Source: an uncultured Campylobacter sp. | GTDB taxonomy: Bacteria > Campylobacterota > Campylobacteria > Campylobacterales > Campylobacteraceae | NCBI RefSeq assembly: GCF_938017775.1 | Contig: NZ_CALIIU010000008.1 | Span: 1-64,000 of the forward strand | Reading direction: 5' to 3' | DNA: 64,000 bases | Part shown: positions 8,862 to 18,086 of the stretch, piece after piece | Layout: every line of letters begins with the position of its first letter | Numbering within the stretch: the first letter of the stretch is position 1 | The notes under the pieces: model-generated | Seen by the model: the letters and a program-made list of their open reading frames with translations, nothing else | Database searches by the model: none | What the model was told of the DNA's origin: nothing | Program-made: the position numbers and the translations under genes

Positions 8862-9134
8862 ATGACGAAAGATCAGTGCTGCGTTTTAAAGCATTTGACG
8901 GCGGGCGAGACGGGCGGTTTTGAGAAAACGGGCGAGATGAATGACGGCGAGTTTTTGGACGCGCTTATCGCAAAAGGGCTCGTGCGGGTGCTTGATTGGG
9001 CGGGCGAGGATAGCACGGGCGATGTGGGTAAATTTATCAGCTCTAGGCTTGATGCGCTGCAAAGCGGCGTGGCTCTAGAGTGCGATAAAATTTATGCCAA
9101 GCTTACTTTTAATGCGAGGCCTTTAGAATTTTAG
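8862..9134 (+). CDS. hypothetical 90-residue protein
   Basis: Starts at an ATG preceded by AAAGGAGCGAAA, an excellent ribosome binding site of the kind used throughout this region. The sequence (MTKDQCCVLKHLTAGETGGF) is acidic and mixed, with a predicted helix around DGEFLDALIAKGLVRVLDW, resembling a small winged-helix-like unit, but no family is recognised. It ends seven bases before the AT-rich gene at 9142 yet has the GC-rich composition of the host, so the pair may be adjacent by insertion rather than co-transcribed by design. Confidence 0.65.
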   Translation: MTKDQCCVLKHLTAGETGGFEKTGEMNDGEFLDALIAKGLVRVLDWAGEDSTGDVGKFISSRLDALQSGVALECDKIYAKLTFNARPLEF

Positions 9135-9141
9135 CTTATTA

Positions 9142-10929
9142 ATGAGCGTGGAGGGAAAAAATTTGATCAAAGAAATACAGCAAGCAACGATAACCAAAGA
9201 TGATTTTTTGGGTATAAATTTGGACGAAATATTAAAAGGTACAAAATATTTTGACGATTACAGTTCTAAATTCGCGGACTTGTGTGAGGAAAATTTTAGA
9301 AATGGAAATTTAAAAGCTAGCAAAGTGTTTTATTTACTAAGAAATGCTTGCTCTATGGCTTTAAAACCTGGAAGCTTAAACGAGCCGTATGAAGCGGGAT
9401 GCATCCGGGGCAATAGCAGATCGGCGATACTAGAGGATTTTACCGAGCGGGATTTGGAATTTTTCGAGAGTATTTTGGATGAAATAACCGATTGCAGGCT
9501 AAAATCAAGGATAGCAGATATTTTATGGATTTTAAAAATTCCCAAAAATATAAAATTTTTAGAGATCGCCGTAAATGAATACTCGAAAATATCTCTAGAG
9601 CCAAAGTCGCTAAACCAATTTAATATAGATGCGTTTGAAAGGGCTATAAGGCTATCGCGATTATCTAAAATCACAAAAAATCAATACGCCGAAATACTAA
9701 ATAAAATTTTAGAATGCTTTAATAGGGCGGAATCGACCGATCAATACTACTGCTTAAGGATGTCGCATTTATTGGATATCGCGGAGTTGAACAAAAAACT
9801 GCAACTAAGCGTAGCTGAAAAATTAGAAAATTTTGCCGACACCTTTGCAAAAGAGAATAAATTTATGGCAGCAATCGACTATTATCAAGAGTCGCAAAAA
9901 TGGTATAAGAAGCTCAAAAATAGCCGTAAAATAGCCGAAATCGCACTTAAAATAGCTAATATCTTAATAGAAAAAGCAAAAGAAAGCGGTGCTATATCGT
10001 CAAAAATAGACCTAGAGCAAGCACTAAAAGAGCTCAGAAGTATTCCTGCAAAAGATAGAAATGAGCTCGGAATCGATCAAAAAATAGATGAGATACGCAA
10101 GCTGATAGAGCAAAATAACCAAGATATTATAAGCGAAATGAGTTTGATTGCTACTGATAAGATCGATATTTCACGCTACAAAAACGATGCAAAGCTAGCA
10201 GTAAAAGGCAAGCGATTATCTGAAGCGGTATCATGCCTAGCCAATATCACAGCAAATCCGCTATATGAAGATATCAAAAAATCATCCGAGAACCTTCTAA
10301 AGAAATCTCTGATTTCAAATTTTATTACTCAAATTTACGTAGATGCCGACGGAAGGAAGCTACAACAAATAATGACAAAAGATGATCGATTAAAACATGA
10401 AATGTACCATCAATACTATATACATGTCGAGTTGGCGGTAGACAGCAGTATATTGCCAGCATTTTGGCAAATTTTAAAGGAGCATAGAGTGTCTATGCGT
10501 TTCATTTATGATATTTGCAGAAACTCTAGCGTAGTTCCGGTTGATAGGGTAGATATCTGGGCGCAAGGCTTATATTACGGCTTTGATAGAGACTTTTTGG
10601 TTTCAAGTCATTTGTTGATACCTCAAATAGAGCATTTGGCGAGAATTTTATTGCGACAAGAAAAAATCCCTACGACTACTATCGATGAAAACGGCGTAGA
10701 ATCTGAAAAAAGCATAAATTCGCTTTTGCAAGAACCAAAAATATATGAATTGCTCGGGAGAGATTTGACGGAAGAGCTAAAATTTTTACTAACGGAGCCG
10801 ATGGGGCTAAACTATAGAAATAAAATATGTCACGGACTGGTCAGCGAATCTCCAAATAGTGCCGATATTTATATTTGGTGGCTTTGCCTTAAGCTAGTAG
10901 TTAATAATTGTGTTTTGTATACAATATAA
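9142..10929 (+). CDS. DUF4209-like protein with C-terminal HEPN-type RX4H motif
   Basis: The 595-residue product has a helical N-terminal two thirds (many Leu/Ile/Lys heptads, TPR-like segments around residues 230-290: AIDYYQESQKWYKKL) and a conserved-looking C-terminal part. There, LLTEPMGLNYRNKICHGL closely resembles the GLNLRN-x-H-G signature of DUF4209; RNKICH fits the RX4-6H catalytic pattern of HEPN ribonucleases, common in abortive-infection and toxin systems. The DNA is clearly AT-richer than both neighbours (long runs of A, few GC clusters), which points to recent transfer. No signal or membrane segment. No ribosome binding site is obvious at the ATG, though a GAGGGAAAA lies just inside it and precedes a second start candidate, TTG at 9163. 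A nuclease role is inference from the motif. Confidence 0.75.
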   Translation: MSVEGKNLIKEIQQATITKDDFLGINLDEILKGTKYFDDYSSKFADLCEENFRNGNLKASKVFYLLRNACSMALKPGSLNEPYEAGCIRGNSRSAILEDFTERDLEFFESILDEITDCRLKSRIADILWILKIPKNIKFLEIAVNEYSKISLEPKSLNQFNIDAFERAIRLSRLSKITKNQYAEILNKILECFNRAESTDQYYCLRMSHLLDIAELNKKLQLSVAEKLENFADTFAKENKFMAAIDYYQESQKWYKKLKNSRKIAEIALKIANILIEKAKESGAISSKIDLEQALKELRSIPAKDRNELGIDQKIDEIRKLIEQNNQDIISEMSLIATDKIDISRYKNDAKLAVKGKRLSEAVSCLANITANPLYEDIKKSSENLLKKSLISNFITQIYVDADGRKLQQIMTKDDRLKHEMYHQYYIHVELAVDSSILPAFWQILKEHRVSMRFIYDICRNSSVVPVDRVDIWAQGLYYGFDRDFLVSSHLLIPQIEHLARILLRQEKIPTTTIDENGVESEKSINSLLQEPKIYELLGRDLTEELKFLLTEPMGLNYRNKICHGLVSESPNSADIYIWWLCLKLVVNNCVLYTI

Positions 10930-11344
10930 CTCCAATCTAGAAAATTTTTTTGAGTGATTTTATTAAGATAGTGCGTTTTATTTATATTTGCATTTTTTCA
11001 AATGAGTTTGATTTTAATGGTTGTGGACGTAGGCTCGCGCCGCTAAAAATCAAAATTTCGCCTTGCTTGCGAGCGCTAAATTTACAATCTCTAAATTTAA
11101 AATTTTAAGCGTAAATTTTGATCTAAAATTTCTAAAGTCGCTAAATTTTAAAATTTAAATGCAATGCGAGCTTGCCGGCTCGCTTATCATAAGGCTCGCA
11201 AATTCTGCCGCAATCGAAGCGACGAACTCATTCGATAAGGATAAGACAAAATTTTAGCTAGCGCGCCCGCACAGAATTCCGATATTAGCGCGATCGCGAA
11301 AGCGCTATGTTTGAAATCCGAAACCGACGAGGCGAGACGAAAGG
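10930..11344. other. intergenic region between HEPN-like gene and proC
   Basis: The first 100 bases keep the AT-rich character of the upstream gene and the rest returns to the RAATTY-rich host style, so the right boundary of the acquired segment may lie near 11030. A GCGAGC-TTGCCG-GCTCGC hairpin at 11166-11183 lacks a T run on either side. No gene seen. Confidence 0.5.
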
Positions 11345-12334
11345 CTAGCTGCGAGCTTTGGCGATGCACGCCTCGATCGCCGCCATCACCGCTGCGCGGA
11401 AGCCCGCCGCCTCCAGTGCCGCGAGCCCCTCTATCGTCGTGCCCGCAGGCGAGCAGACCGCGTCTTTGAGCTCCGATGGGCGCCTGCCGCTTTGTAGCAG
11501 ACGCGCCGTGCCCTCTACCGCCACCGCTACCGCGTCGTAGCACAGCGCCCGCGGTAGTCCGCCCCGCACGCCCGCATCCGCCGCAGCCTCGATAAAGGCG
11601 CACACATACGCAGGCAGACTCCCTGCGATCCCCGTAAATGCAGCAAAGCCGGCCTCGTCTATCTCGTAGAATTTGCCGATTTTGGCGGCTAGAGCTCGCA
11701 CGATCTCCCGACTAGCCTCGTCAAAATACTCGCCGTAGCACAGCGCCGTAGCCGATGCGCCGATGCCCGCGGCGACGTTTGGCATCGCGCGAGCCACGAA
11801 AACGTCCGCACCCACGATATTTTGGGCGCACTCCAGCTTGAAATTCGGCGCCAAAAGAAGCAGGATTTTGCCCGCGAGCTCAGGCGCGATCAGGCGCAAA
11901 ATCCCCTCGTAGCTGGCGGGCTTGGTCGCGAGCACGATAATATCCGCAGTGTGCGCCAGCTGCGTCTCGCCTTGTAAAATTTGCACGCCGTAGCGCTTGC
12001 GCAAAAATTCGTTTTTGCTTCTGGCATAAGCTAGGACTTGAAGCTTCGTATCTGAGGCGGGCTGCGCGCAGGCGGAATCACGCTCGTGGCTCGTAAAATC
12101 CTGCTCGGAGGTGGGCTGCGCGCAGGCGAAGTCGCGCTCGCGGCTCGTAAAATTCTGCTCTAAATTTGCGGAATTCTGCCCACAAGCGGTAAAGCTTTGA
12201 GCATCGGAAATAAAATTCCGCTCGCCGCGCGCGGAATTTTCTCCGCCCGCCGCGCAATCTTGCCCGCCAGCTCTGCAAAGTGCGGCGATCATCGCCTCGC
12301 CCATATTTCCGCCGCCGATAAATCCCACTTTCAT
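11345..12334 (-). CDS. proC: pyrroline-5-carboxylate reductase with in-frame insertion
   Basis: Final step of proline synthesis: NAD(P)H-dependent reduction of pyrroline-5-carboxylate. The Rossmann motif GFIGGGNMGEAMI is at residues 4-16, and the C-terminal dimerisation domain carries the family signature SPAGTTIEGLAALE. The ATG at 12334 follows AAAAGGAGCGAAA. Length is 329 residues against about 260-270 for the family: residues about 25-95 are an insertion rich in Asn, Ser, Ala and Glu placed directly after the first helix, before KLQVLAYARSKNE. The inserted DNA contains several RAATTY words and a 54-bp tandem duplication (12054-12161), so the repeated unit is 18 residues (ACAQP-S-DFTS-ERD). 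Folding tolerates this if it loops out on the surface. Confidence 0.93.
   Translation of the reverse strand: MKVGFIGGGNMGEAMIAALCRAGGQDCAAGGENSARGERNFISDAQSFTACGQNSANLEQNFTSRERDFACAQPTSEQDFTSHERDSACAQPASDTKLQVLAYARSKNEFLRKRYGVQILQGETQLAHTADIIVLATKPASYEGILRLIAPELAGKILLLLAPNFKLECAQNIVGADVFVARAMPNVAAGIGASATALCYGEYFDEASREIVRALAAKIGKFYEIDEAGFAAFTGIAGSLPAYVCAFIEAAADAGVRGGLPRALCYDAVAVAVEGTARLLQSGRRPSELKDAVCSPAGTTIEGLAALEAAGFRAAVMAAIEACIAKARS
12054..12161. repeat. 54-bp tandem duplication inside proC insertion
   Basis: Two direct copies starting near 12054 (GAGGCGGGCTGCG) and 12108 (GAGGTGGGCTGCG), differing at only a few positions. The period is a multiple of three, keeping the frame open. Confidence 0.8.
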
Positions 12335-12435
12335 TTTCGCTCCTTTTAAAGCTAAATTATGCCTCAATGATAGCTCAAAATTTCTTTATCCGCCCTTGCA
12401 GCGCGCGGTTTATCTACGTAAAAGCAAATTTTAGC

Positions 12436-12441
12436 TACAAT
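12436..12441 (+). promoter_or_regulatory. predicted -10 box for ilvC
   Basis: TACAAT 32 bases before the ilvC start, followed by CTCGCC, a context repeated at other starts in this window (21630). Confidence 0.4.
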
Positions 12442-12472
12442 CTCGCCTAAATTTTTAAAAAAAGGATGCGTT

Positions 12473-13495
12473 ATGGCAATAAATGTTTTTTACGACAAAG
12501 ATTGCGATTTGGGTTTGATTAAGGCTAAAAAGGTCGCTATGATCGGCTTTGGCTCGCAGGGACACGCTCACGCCGAAAATTTGCGCGATAGCGGCGTAGA
12601 GGTTATCGTGGGTCTTAAAAAGGGCGGCGCGAGCTGGAGCAAGGCTGAGGCAAAGGGCTTTAAAGTAATGAGCGTCGGCGAAGCTACGAAGGCCGCGGAT
12701 CTTGTGATGATCCTAACGCCTGATGAGTTTCAAAGCGACATTTTCAAAGCGGAGATCGAGCCAAATTTAAGCGAGGGCAACGCGATCGCGTTCGCGCACG
12801 GCTTTAATATCCACTTCGGACAGATCGTCCCTCCAAAGGGCATCGATTGCATTATGATCGCTCCGAAAGCCCCGGGCCACACCGTCCGCAACGAGTTTGT
12901 AAGCGGCGGCGGCGTGCCGATGCTGATCGCCGTTTCGCAAAACGAAAGCGGCAGAGCCAAAGAGCTTGCTCTAAGCTACGCAAGTGCGATCGGCGGCGGC
13001 CGCACCGGCATCATCGAAACGACTTTTAAAGCAGAGACCGAGACCGATCTTTTCGGCGAGCAGGCTGTACTTTGCGGCGGACTTTGCGCGCTCATCAACG
13101 CGGGATTTGAGACCCTCGTAGAGGCTGGATATGAGCCCGAGATGGCGTATTTTGAGTGCCAGCACGAGATGAAGCTGATCGTGGATCTCATCTATCAAGG
13201 CGGTATGGCCGATATGCGCTACTCAATCTCAAACACCGCAGAATACGGCGATTACGTAAGCGGCAACCGCGTCGTAAACGAAAGCAGCAAAGCGGCGATG
13301 AAAGAGGTGCTAAAAGAGATCCAAAACGGTAAATTTGCAAAAGACTTCATCCTCGAGCGCAAGGCGGGCTACGTGCGAATGAACGCCGAGCGCAATATCA
13401 CGGCAAACAGCTTGCTTACCAAAACCGGCGATAAGCTTCGCGCGATGATGCCGTGGATTGCCAAGGGCAAGCTCGTAAATAAAGATAAAAACTGA
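12473..13495 (+). CDS. ilvC: ketol-acid reductoisomerase
   Basis: Second step of valine, leucine and isoleucine synthesis; NADPH- and Mg-dependent isomerisation/reduction of acetohydroxy acids. The glycine-rich motif GFGSQGHAHAENLRDSG is at about residues 24-40, the HG--- segment FAHGFNIHFG and the APKAPGHTVR stretch follow, and the acidic metal ligands lie in ETDLFGEQAVLCGG and the C-terminal AYFECQHEMKLIVDL helix. Length 340 is that of short-form class I enzymes. AAAAAAAGGA precedes the ATG. It is followed 13 bases later by the deacetylase gene, so the two are probably co-transcribed. Confidence 0.98.
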   Translation: MAINVFYDKDCDLGLIKAKKVAMIGFGSQGHAHAENLRDSGVEVIVGLKKGGASWSKAEAKGFKVMSVGEATKAADLVMILTPDEFQSDIFKAEIEPNLSEGNAIAFAHGFNIHFGQIVPPKGIDCIMIAPKAPGHTVRNEFVSGGGVPMLIAVSQNESGRAKELALSYASAIGGGRTGIIETTFKAETETDLFGEQAVLCGGLCALINAGFETLVEAGYEPEMAYFECQHEMKLIVDLIYQGGMADMRYSISNTAEYGDYVSGNRVVNESSKAAMKEVLKEIQNGKFAKDFILERKAGYVRMNAERNITANSLLTKTGDKLRAMMPWIAKGKLVNKDKN

Positions 13496-13508
13496 TTTCG
13501 GCTGAGCT

Positions 13509-14699
13509 TTGGCTAGTAGAAATTCACGCGGGCGCCGCAAAAAGCGCCCGATCAACTACATAACGATCGCCTTTGTCGTAATCTTATGCTTTTTAAGCGG
13601 CGCGATTACTTACGCGGTTTTGGATCTCGTATTTTCGGGCAATAAAGCCGCGTTGCAGCAAAGCTCGCGCAAACAAACTCCCGAGAGCCCTTCCGATTCT
13701 CGCGGTAAAAAGCCGCGTTTAAGCGCTGCGCAGAAGGAGGCATTGATTCAAAAGGAGCTTGATAAGATCGCCGAGCAAAACGTAACTACGCCTAAGATGA
13801 GCATCGAGCCTGCGCGGCGGAATTCCGTAGGAGAAAATTCTGCAAACGGCAATTTGCAAAATTCCGAAAATTCTATGGTTTTTGCAAATTCCGCCGCCTT
13901 AAATTCGGCAAGCGGCGGACCTGACGTAAATTTTACCGCAGTAAATTCTGCGCCAGAGAATTTCATAAATTCTACCGCGCAAAGCCACGTTTCGGGCAAC
14001 GCGGACGATCTTTCTAAATCGCCGCGCAAAGCACTGCCTGCAGGCTCTCGCGCAAAGCTAGCGATCATCATCGACGACGTAGGCACCGACGAGCAGGCGC
14101 AAAAGCTCATTGCTCTGCCCGTGCGCGTGACGCCGTCCATCTTCCCGCCCGAGTATCAGCGGAAGGACACGCGCTCGCTCGCTCGCGGCTTTGAGCATTA
14201 CGCGATCCACCTGCCGATGGAGGCGAGCTCCGCTAAAAATAACTCCGCGACGCTGCGAGCTTCGGATAATTACGAGAAGCTAAACGGCGTCATAGCGAAG
14301 CTGCGCGCGGACTTTCCAAATGCTAAATTTATAAACAACCACACCGGTTCTAAATTTACCTCCGACGAGCGCGCGATGCAAAATCTGCTGCGCGCGATGA
14401 ACGAGCATGGATTTTTATTTATTGATTCGCGCACAAGCCCCGCTACCAAGGCCAAGGCGGCGATGAAGGGGCTCGGCATGCGATACGTGCATCGCGATGT
14501 GTTTTTAGATAATCAAGACAGCGTCGCCGCGGTGCGCAAAAAGCTGCGCGAAGCCGTCGCGCTTGCTAAAAAGCAGGGTTACGCCATCGCTATCGGCCAT
14601 CCCAAAAGCTCCACTCTGCGCGCGCTTGCAAACAGCGCCGACATCCTAGGCGAGGTCGATTTAGTGTATTTGGACGAAATTTATGAGTACTACGAGTGA
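13509..14699 (+). CDS. divergent polysaccharide deacetylase (YibQ/DUF610) with long linker
   Basis: Residues 1-16 are basic, about 18-40 form a membrane helix, about 41-181 are a low-complexity linker and 183-396 the NodB-like domain of the divergent polysaccharide deacetylase family, starting LAIIIDDVGTDEQ and containing YAIHLPMEA, FINNHTGSKFT, FIDSRTSP and AIAIGHPKSSTL. The domain should lie in the periplasm; the substrate is unknown. The start is TTG. About ten RAATTY words fall in 190 bases of the linker, giving Asn-Ser/Asn-Phe repeats. The 3' end overlaps dprA by 17 bases, as part of an ilvC-yibQ-dprA transcript. Confidence 0.88.
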   Translation: MASRNSRGRRKKRPINYITIAFVVILCFLSGAITYAVLDLVFSGNKAALQQSSRKQTPESPSDSRGKKPRLSAAQKEALIQKELDKIAEQNVTTPKMSIEPARRNSVGENSANGNLQNSENSMVFANSAALNSASGGPDVNFTAVNSAPENFINSTAQSHVSGNADDLSKSPRKALPAGSRAKLAIIIDDVGTDEQAQKLIALPVRVTPSIFPPEYQRKDTRSLARGFEHYAIHLPMEASSAKNNSATLRASDNYEKLNGVIAKLRADFPNAKFINNHTGSKFTSDERAMQNLLRAMNEHGFLFIDSRTSPATKAKAAMKGLGMRYVHRDVFLDNQDSVAAVRKKLREAVALAKKQGYAIAIGHPKSSTLRALANSADILGEVDLVYLDEIYEYYE

Positions 14700-15471
14700 G
14701 CTCGGTTTTAAAATTCAAAGCCTAGCAAGGCTCGGTGCGAGCGAGCCCGCGCAGCTGTATTTTAGGGGCGAGCCGGCGATGTTACAAAAGCGCCGCATCT
14801 CGATAGTGGGCTCGCGCAAAATGAGCGTTTATAGCAAAAATTTGATCCTGCGTCTCGCGCGCGCTTTGAGCGATGCGGACTTTTGCGTCGTAAGCGGCGC
14901 GGCGATCGGCTGCGACATAGCCGCGCACGAAGGGGCGTTTCCAAATACGATCGCGGTTTTTGGCAACGGCCTTGATCAAATTTATCCCGCACAAAACGCC
15001 GCCATGATCGGCAAAATTTATGAGCGTAGCCTCGCGCTTAGCGAGTATGAGGACGGCGTGAGCGCGCGCGGATTTCAGTTTTTGCAGCGCAACCGCATCG
15101 TCGTGGCGCTATCCGAAGCGCTGATCGTCGCTCAGGCAGAGCCTCGCAGCGGCTCGCTACAAAGCGCGCGTCTGGCTCGCGAGATGGGGGTGCCCGTGTA
15201 CGTGCTGCCGCACCGAATGGACGAGAGCGCGGGCACGAATGATCTGCTCGCAAAATCTCAGGCGCGACTGATCGCGGATTTTGGCGAGTTTGTCGCCTCT
15301 TTGGCTCCGCAGACGTCGCAAAACACTGAGCGCGCGCAGGATGAGGTGATGGAATTTTTAGCGCTAAATTCCGATCTGCAAGCGGCGATCGAGCGCTTCG
15401 GCGATAAAATTTACGAATACGAGCTTGAAGGCAGGATAGAAATTTTAGGCGCAAAGATCGTGGCAAAGTAG
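14683..15471 (+). CDS. dprA: DNA processing protein DprA
   Basis: Binds incoming single-stranded DNA during natural transformation and loads RecA. The Rossmann-like core is recognised by RRISIVGSRKMSVYS, VVSGAAIGCDIAAHEGA, IAVFGNGLDQIYPAQN, FLQRNRIVVALSEALIVAQAEPRSGSL and the GVPVYVLPHRMDE segment. The product has 262 residues with a shortened N-terminus compared with long DprA proteins. It overlaps the previous gene by 17 bases; ruvX lies 830 bases further, an order also known in other Campylobacter. Its presence shows that competence genes exist, which matters for the RAATTY observation. Confidence 0.95.
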   Translation: MSTTSELGFKIQSLARLGASEPAQLYFRGEPAMLQKRRISIVGSRKMSVYSKNLILRLARALSDADFCVVSGAAIGCDIAAHEGAFPNTIAVFGNGLDQIYPAQNAAMIGKIYERSLALSEYEDGVSARGFQFLQRNRIVVALSEALIVAQAEPRSGSLQSARLAREMGVPVYVLPHRMDESAGTNDLLAKSQARLIADFGEFVASLAPQTSQNTERAQDEVMEFLALNSDLQAAIERFGDKIYEYELEGRIEILGAKIVAK

Positions 15472-16299
15472 TCGGCGGCGGGCGCTTACTCGCCGTGATT
15501 TAATCGGCGCACTCGCCGGTACGGCTTGTTTGCACGGCGCGTAGTCTGCGCAATCGGTGTTTAAATTTAGAAAAAGGCGGCTCGGTAAAATTTTGCTTTT
15601 CGCAAGTAGCACTTGAGCTTAAAACAAACCCGCGCGGCCTGTCTGTGTGTCGCTGCTCGCCCCACTTGCGGTAATGATCGGTTTGTGAATGCCTCTCGCG
15701 AGCTATAAATTACTTTGTGACGCGGAATTTAAGAGCTAAAATGCGCGAAATTTTCTAAAATAGCGTTTAAATGTTGCCCATCGTGCTAAATTTTTGCGGG
15801 TAAATTTGGCTACGAATTTCAGCGCGAGTGTGGTAGGCTAAATTTGCCGCAAGGGAAAATTTTGGTCACGGCGGCAAAATTTTACGAGTTATAAAGCGTA
15901 GGGGCTTGTATCTGCTCCGTCGCGTGAGTGCGGGTTTGCTTTAAAATTTTGATTTTGCGTGGGGTGGGTTGGTTGCACGTCCGGCACCTGCACGGCAGGA
16001 TTTATGCCCGCCGTGAGTTTGGGTGTCGCTTACGTGCAGCTCACGCGGACTCAGTGAGGATGTACTGAGCCGGGCGCGGCGATCGAAATTTTGGAATTTG
16101 AAGCTTGTGGCACGCTAAATTTAATAGCTCGCAAGCGGCGCGAGCGAGTGTAATTTATGTCAATTTCGTATAAAATTTCATAAATTCCGCAGCTAAATTC
16201 TGCGATGAAATTTAGCTATGAAATTTCGATCGCGGAATTTCAGCGATAGAATTTTGATAGCGAAATTCCGCAAAATTTAATATTAGCAAAGGATAAAAT
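15472..16299. other. long intergenic region between dprA and ruvX
   Basis: About 830 bases with no convincing gene. RAATTY words cluster especially between 15700 and 15900 and again at 16140-16280. No transfer RNA or terminator was recognised; a GGCGGCGGGCG/CGCCG-rich stretch right after dprA has no T run. Confidence 0.6.
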
Positions 16300-16692
16300 T
16301 TGATAGTTGCGATCGATCTTGGGCTTAAACGTATCGGCGTGGCGGCGGCACCGGATGATAAGACGCCGCTTCCGTGCGATCCGATCCTGCGCAAAAACCG
16401 TATCCAAGCCGCGCGCGAGCTAAGCGAACTGCTGCGCGAAAAGGGTGCTAGCGTGCTAGTGCTGGGCGTGCCGCGCGGCGGGGCGAGCGAGGATGAGATG
16501 AGCAGGCGCATACGCCACTTCGCCTCGCTTCTGGATTTTGACGGCGAGATAAAATTTCAAGACGAGAGCTTTTCGAGCGCCGAAGCGGCGGAGTTTGCGA
16601 GTAAATGCGCTAAGGGCGGCGGCAAGGATCCGCGCTTTGATAGTATCGCCGCGACGATAATTTTGCAGAGGTTTTTGGCGAGCAAGGGCTAG
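16300..16692 (+). CDS. ruvX: YqgF/RuvX family RNase H-fold protein
   Basis: The product starts MIVAIDLGLKRIGVA, the first Asp motif of the YqgF family, and continues with VLGVPRG, FQDESFSSAEA and a C-terminal DSIAATIILQRFL, carrying the other acidic positions. Family members process pre-16S rRNA ends or resolve branched DNA. The 130-residue length is normal. The start is TTG, with AAAGGAT upstream. It follows dprA as in related species despite the long spacer. Confidence 0.9.
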   Translation: MIVAIDLGLKRIGVAAAPDDKTPLPCDPILRKNRIQAARELSELLREKGASVLVLGVPRGGASEDEMSRRIRHFASLLDFDGEIKFQDESFSSAEAAEFASKCAKGGGKDPRFDSIAATIILQRFLASKG

Positions 16693-16916
16693 GCGTGCGT
16701 GCAGCAACGCAATTTGCGCGCAGCGGAATAACGATATAGAAAACCGCCGCCCGCGTCGTTGCAATATCTGCCGTTTGCTCTAGTAGAAGTCGGGCGCGGC
16801 GATTAGACTGAGCGTAAGATCGCCCGCGGTTAAATTTGCGGATTGCGAGCAGATTACGCGAGACGGCGAAGTTTGCAAGATAGGCGATATGGATAAATTT
16901 AAATAAAGGAGAGAGT

Positions 16917-17294
16917 ATGTTTAAGATCACGATGTTAGTAAAAAGGGCGCCGAGCATCACGCAGCAGGAGTTTTTGGCACACTGGGCGGCGCATTCGCAA
17001 AAGGTTTTGGCTAATCAAAAAGAGCTAAATATTATCCGTTACGCAAAAACTATTCCTGTCTTTCCCGAGGGACAGAGCACCAGGCGCGAGACGGCGGCGT
17101 TTGACTACGATGCGATGGGCGAGCTGTGGTATGAGAGCGTGCAGGCGTTTGCGGAGGCGCGAAACAGCGAGGCGGCGCGAGCGGTGTTGGCGGAGCTGAT
17201 GGCGGATGAGGCGCGGTTTTGCGATATGAAAAACTCCGTGATGTGGTTCGGCGATGAAGAGGCGGTGATAGAGTTCGGCTCCAAAAAAGCGTAA
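16917..17294 (+). CDS. EthD-family protein
   Basis: The 125-residue product opens FKITMLVKRAPSITQQEFLAHWAAHSQKV, the typical EthD beginning with the FxxxW-xxH stretch of this ferredoxin-like dimeric fold, and ends with a second beta-strand set (NSVMWFGDEEAVIEF). EthD proteins are small, cytoplasmic and of mixed or unknown function. The ATG follows AAAGGAGAGAGT. It stands alone, flanked by about 220 bases and 790 bases without genes. Confidence 0.8.
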   Translation: MFKITMLVKRAPSITQQEFLAHWAAHSQKVLANQKELNIIRYAKTIPVFPEGQSTRRETAAFDYDAMGELWYESVQAFAEARNSEAARAVLAELMADEARFCDMKNSVMWFGDEEAVIEFGSKKA

Positions 17295-18086
17295 ATTTAA
17301 AGACCGAGAGGATAAAATTTCATGGATCGTGTAAGCGGCGAAAAGCGGAAATTTATCGCTCATGACCGATACGCTTTTTTGGCATACAGCGCGCGGAATC
17401 GCGGCAAATATAGTGCTCATGGATGATGTGTGGGTGCGGCTTACATGATGAAATTTACATGCGCGATACAGATACTGCGCGGCCTAAGTTATTTTTAAGG
17501 CTCATATATCTAAGTGGCGTGGATCTAAGAAGCCTGGGTATCGGAGCAAAAAATGCCTAAAGACGCATTATGCCTGCGATTTTGGCATAGAAAAGCCTAT
17601 TTCTAATATAAAATTTAAGGGCTGGCGGCATAAAATTTTTTAAAATTTTTAAGCAGCAATGCGAAATTTTCAAAAATTTTCTAGGGCGCGGCAAGATGCT
17701 CACCGTGGGCTTAGTATGCAACAAGATGTTTTACATACTAGATCATCGCTCTGATAAATCGCCATTGCGGAGGCTGTAGGCGTTTCAGACCACAGGATTA
17801 AATGCTTTAGTTATTATAAATACTGCAGACGCCGTGGATGCCGCATAGACGTGCGAGTAAAAAAGTGGGATAGCCAGCCATAAAAATAATCTTGCAAGTA
17901 AAATTTTAATTTGTCTTTTTAAAATTCCGCTCAAAGTCCCGTTTAAAATTTTATTTAAAATTTTGCTTGGGATTTTGATAGGAATTTTGCAAGAATTTGC
18001 CGGAAATTTCACAGCTATTATCAAAAATTAAAATTTTATCTCTCGCTTTTTGCTATAATTATTTTTAAAATTTAAAAGGAGCAAAA
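17295..18086. other. intergenic region with possible gene remnants
   Basis: No intact gene. A few short stretches look protein-like, notably a 28-residue frame at 17362-17448 (MTDTLFWHTARGIAANIV) and one near 17696 (MLTVGLVCNKMFYILDHR), each broken by stops, so this may hold decayed genes I cannot name. From 17900 on the DNA is a run of AAATTT-type words before the next promoter. Confidence 0.4.
18054..18059 (+). promoter_or_regulatory. predicted -10 box for the Sel1 gene at 18087
   Basis: Perfect TATAAT preceded by a T-rich stretch and TGC, about 28 bases before the ATG, with AAAAGGAGCAAAA as ribosome binding site. Confidence 0.55.

Noticed and set aside
11187..11603. Reverse-strand frame overlapping the proC 3' end
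   Set aside because: Same strand but different frame from the conserved ProC C-terminus; Arg/Gly-rich shadow translation.
17362..17448. Short protein-like frame of 28 residues after the EthD gene
   Set aside because: Too short, no ribosome binding site and no family; kept only as a possible remnant in the spacer description.
17785..18024. Reverse-strand 79-residue frame rich in Ile and Lys
   Set aside because: It is the translation of successive AAATTTT-type repeats and lies over the promoter region of the Sel1 gene.
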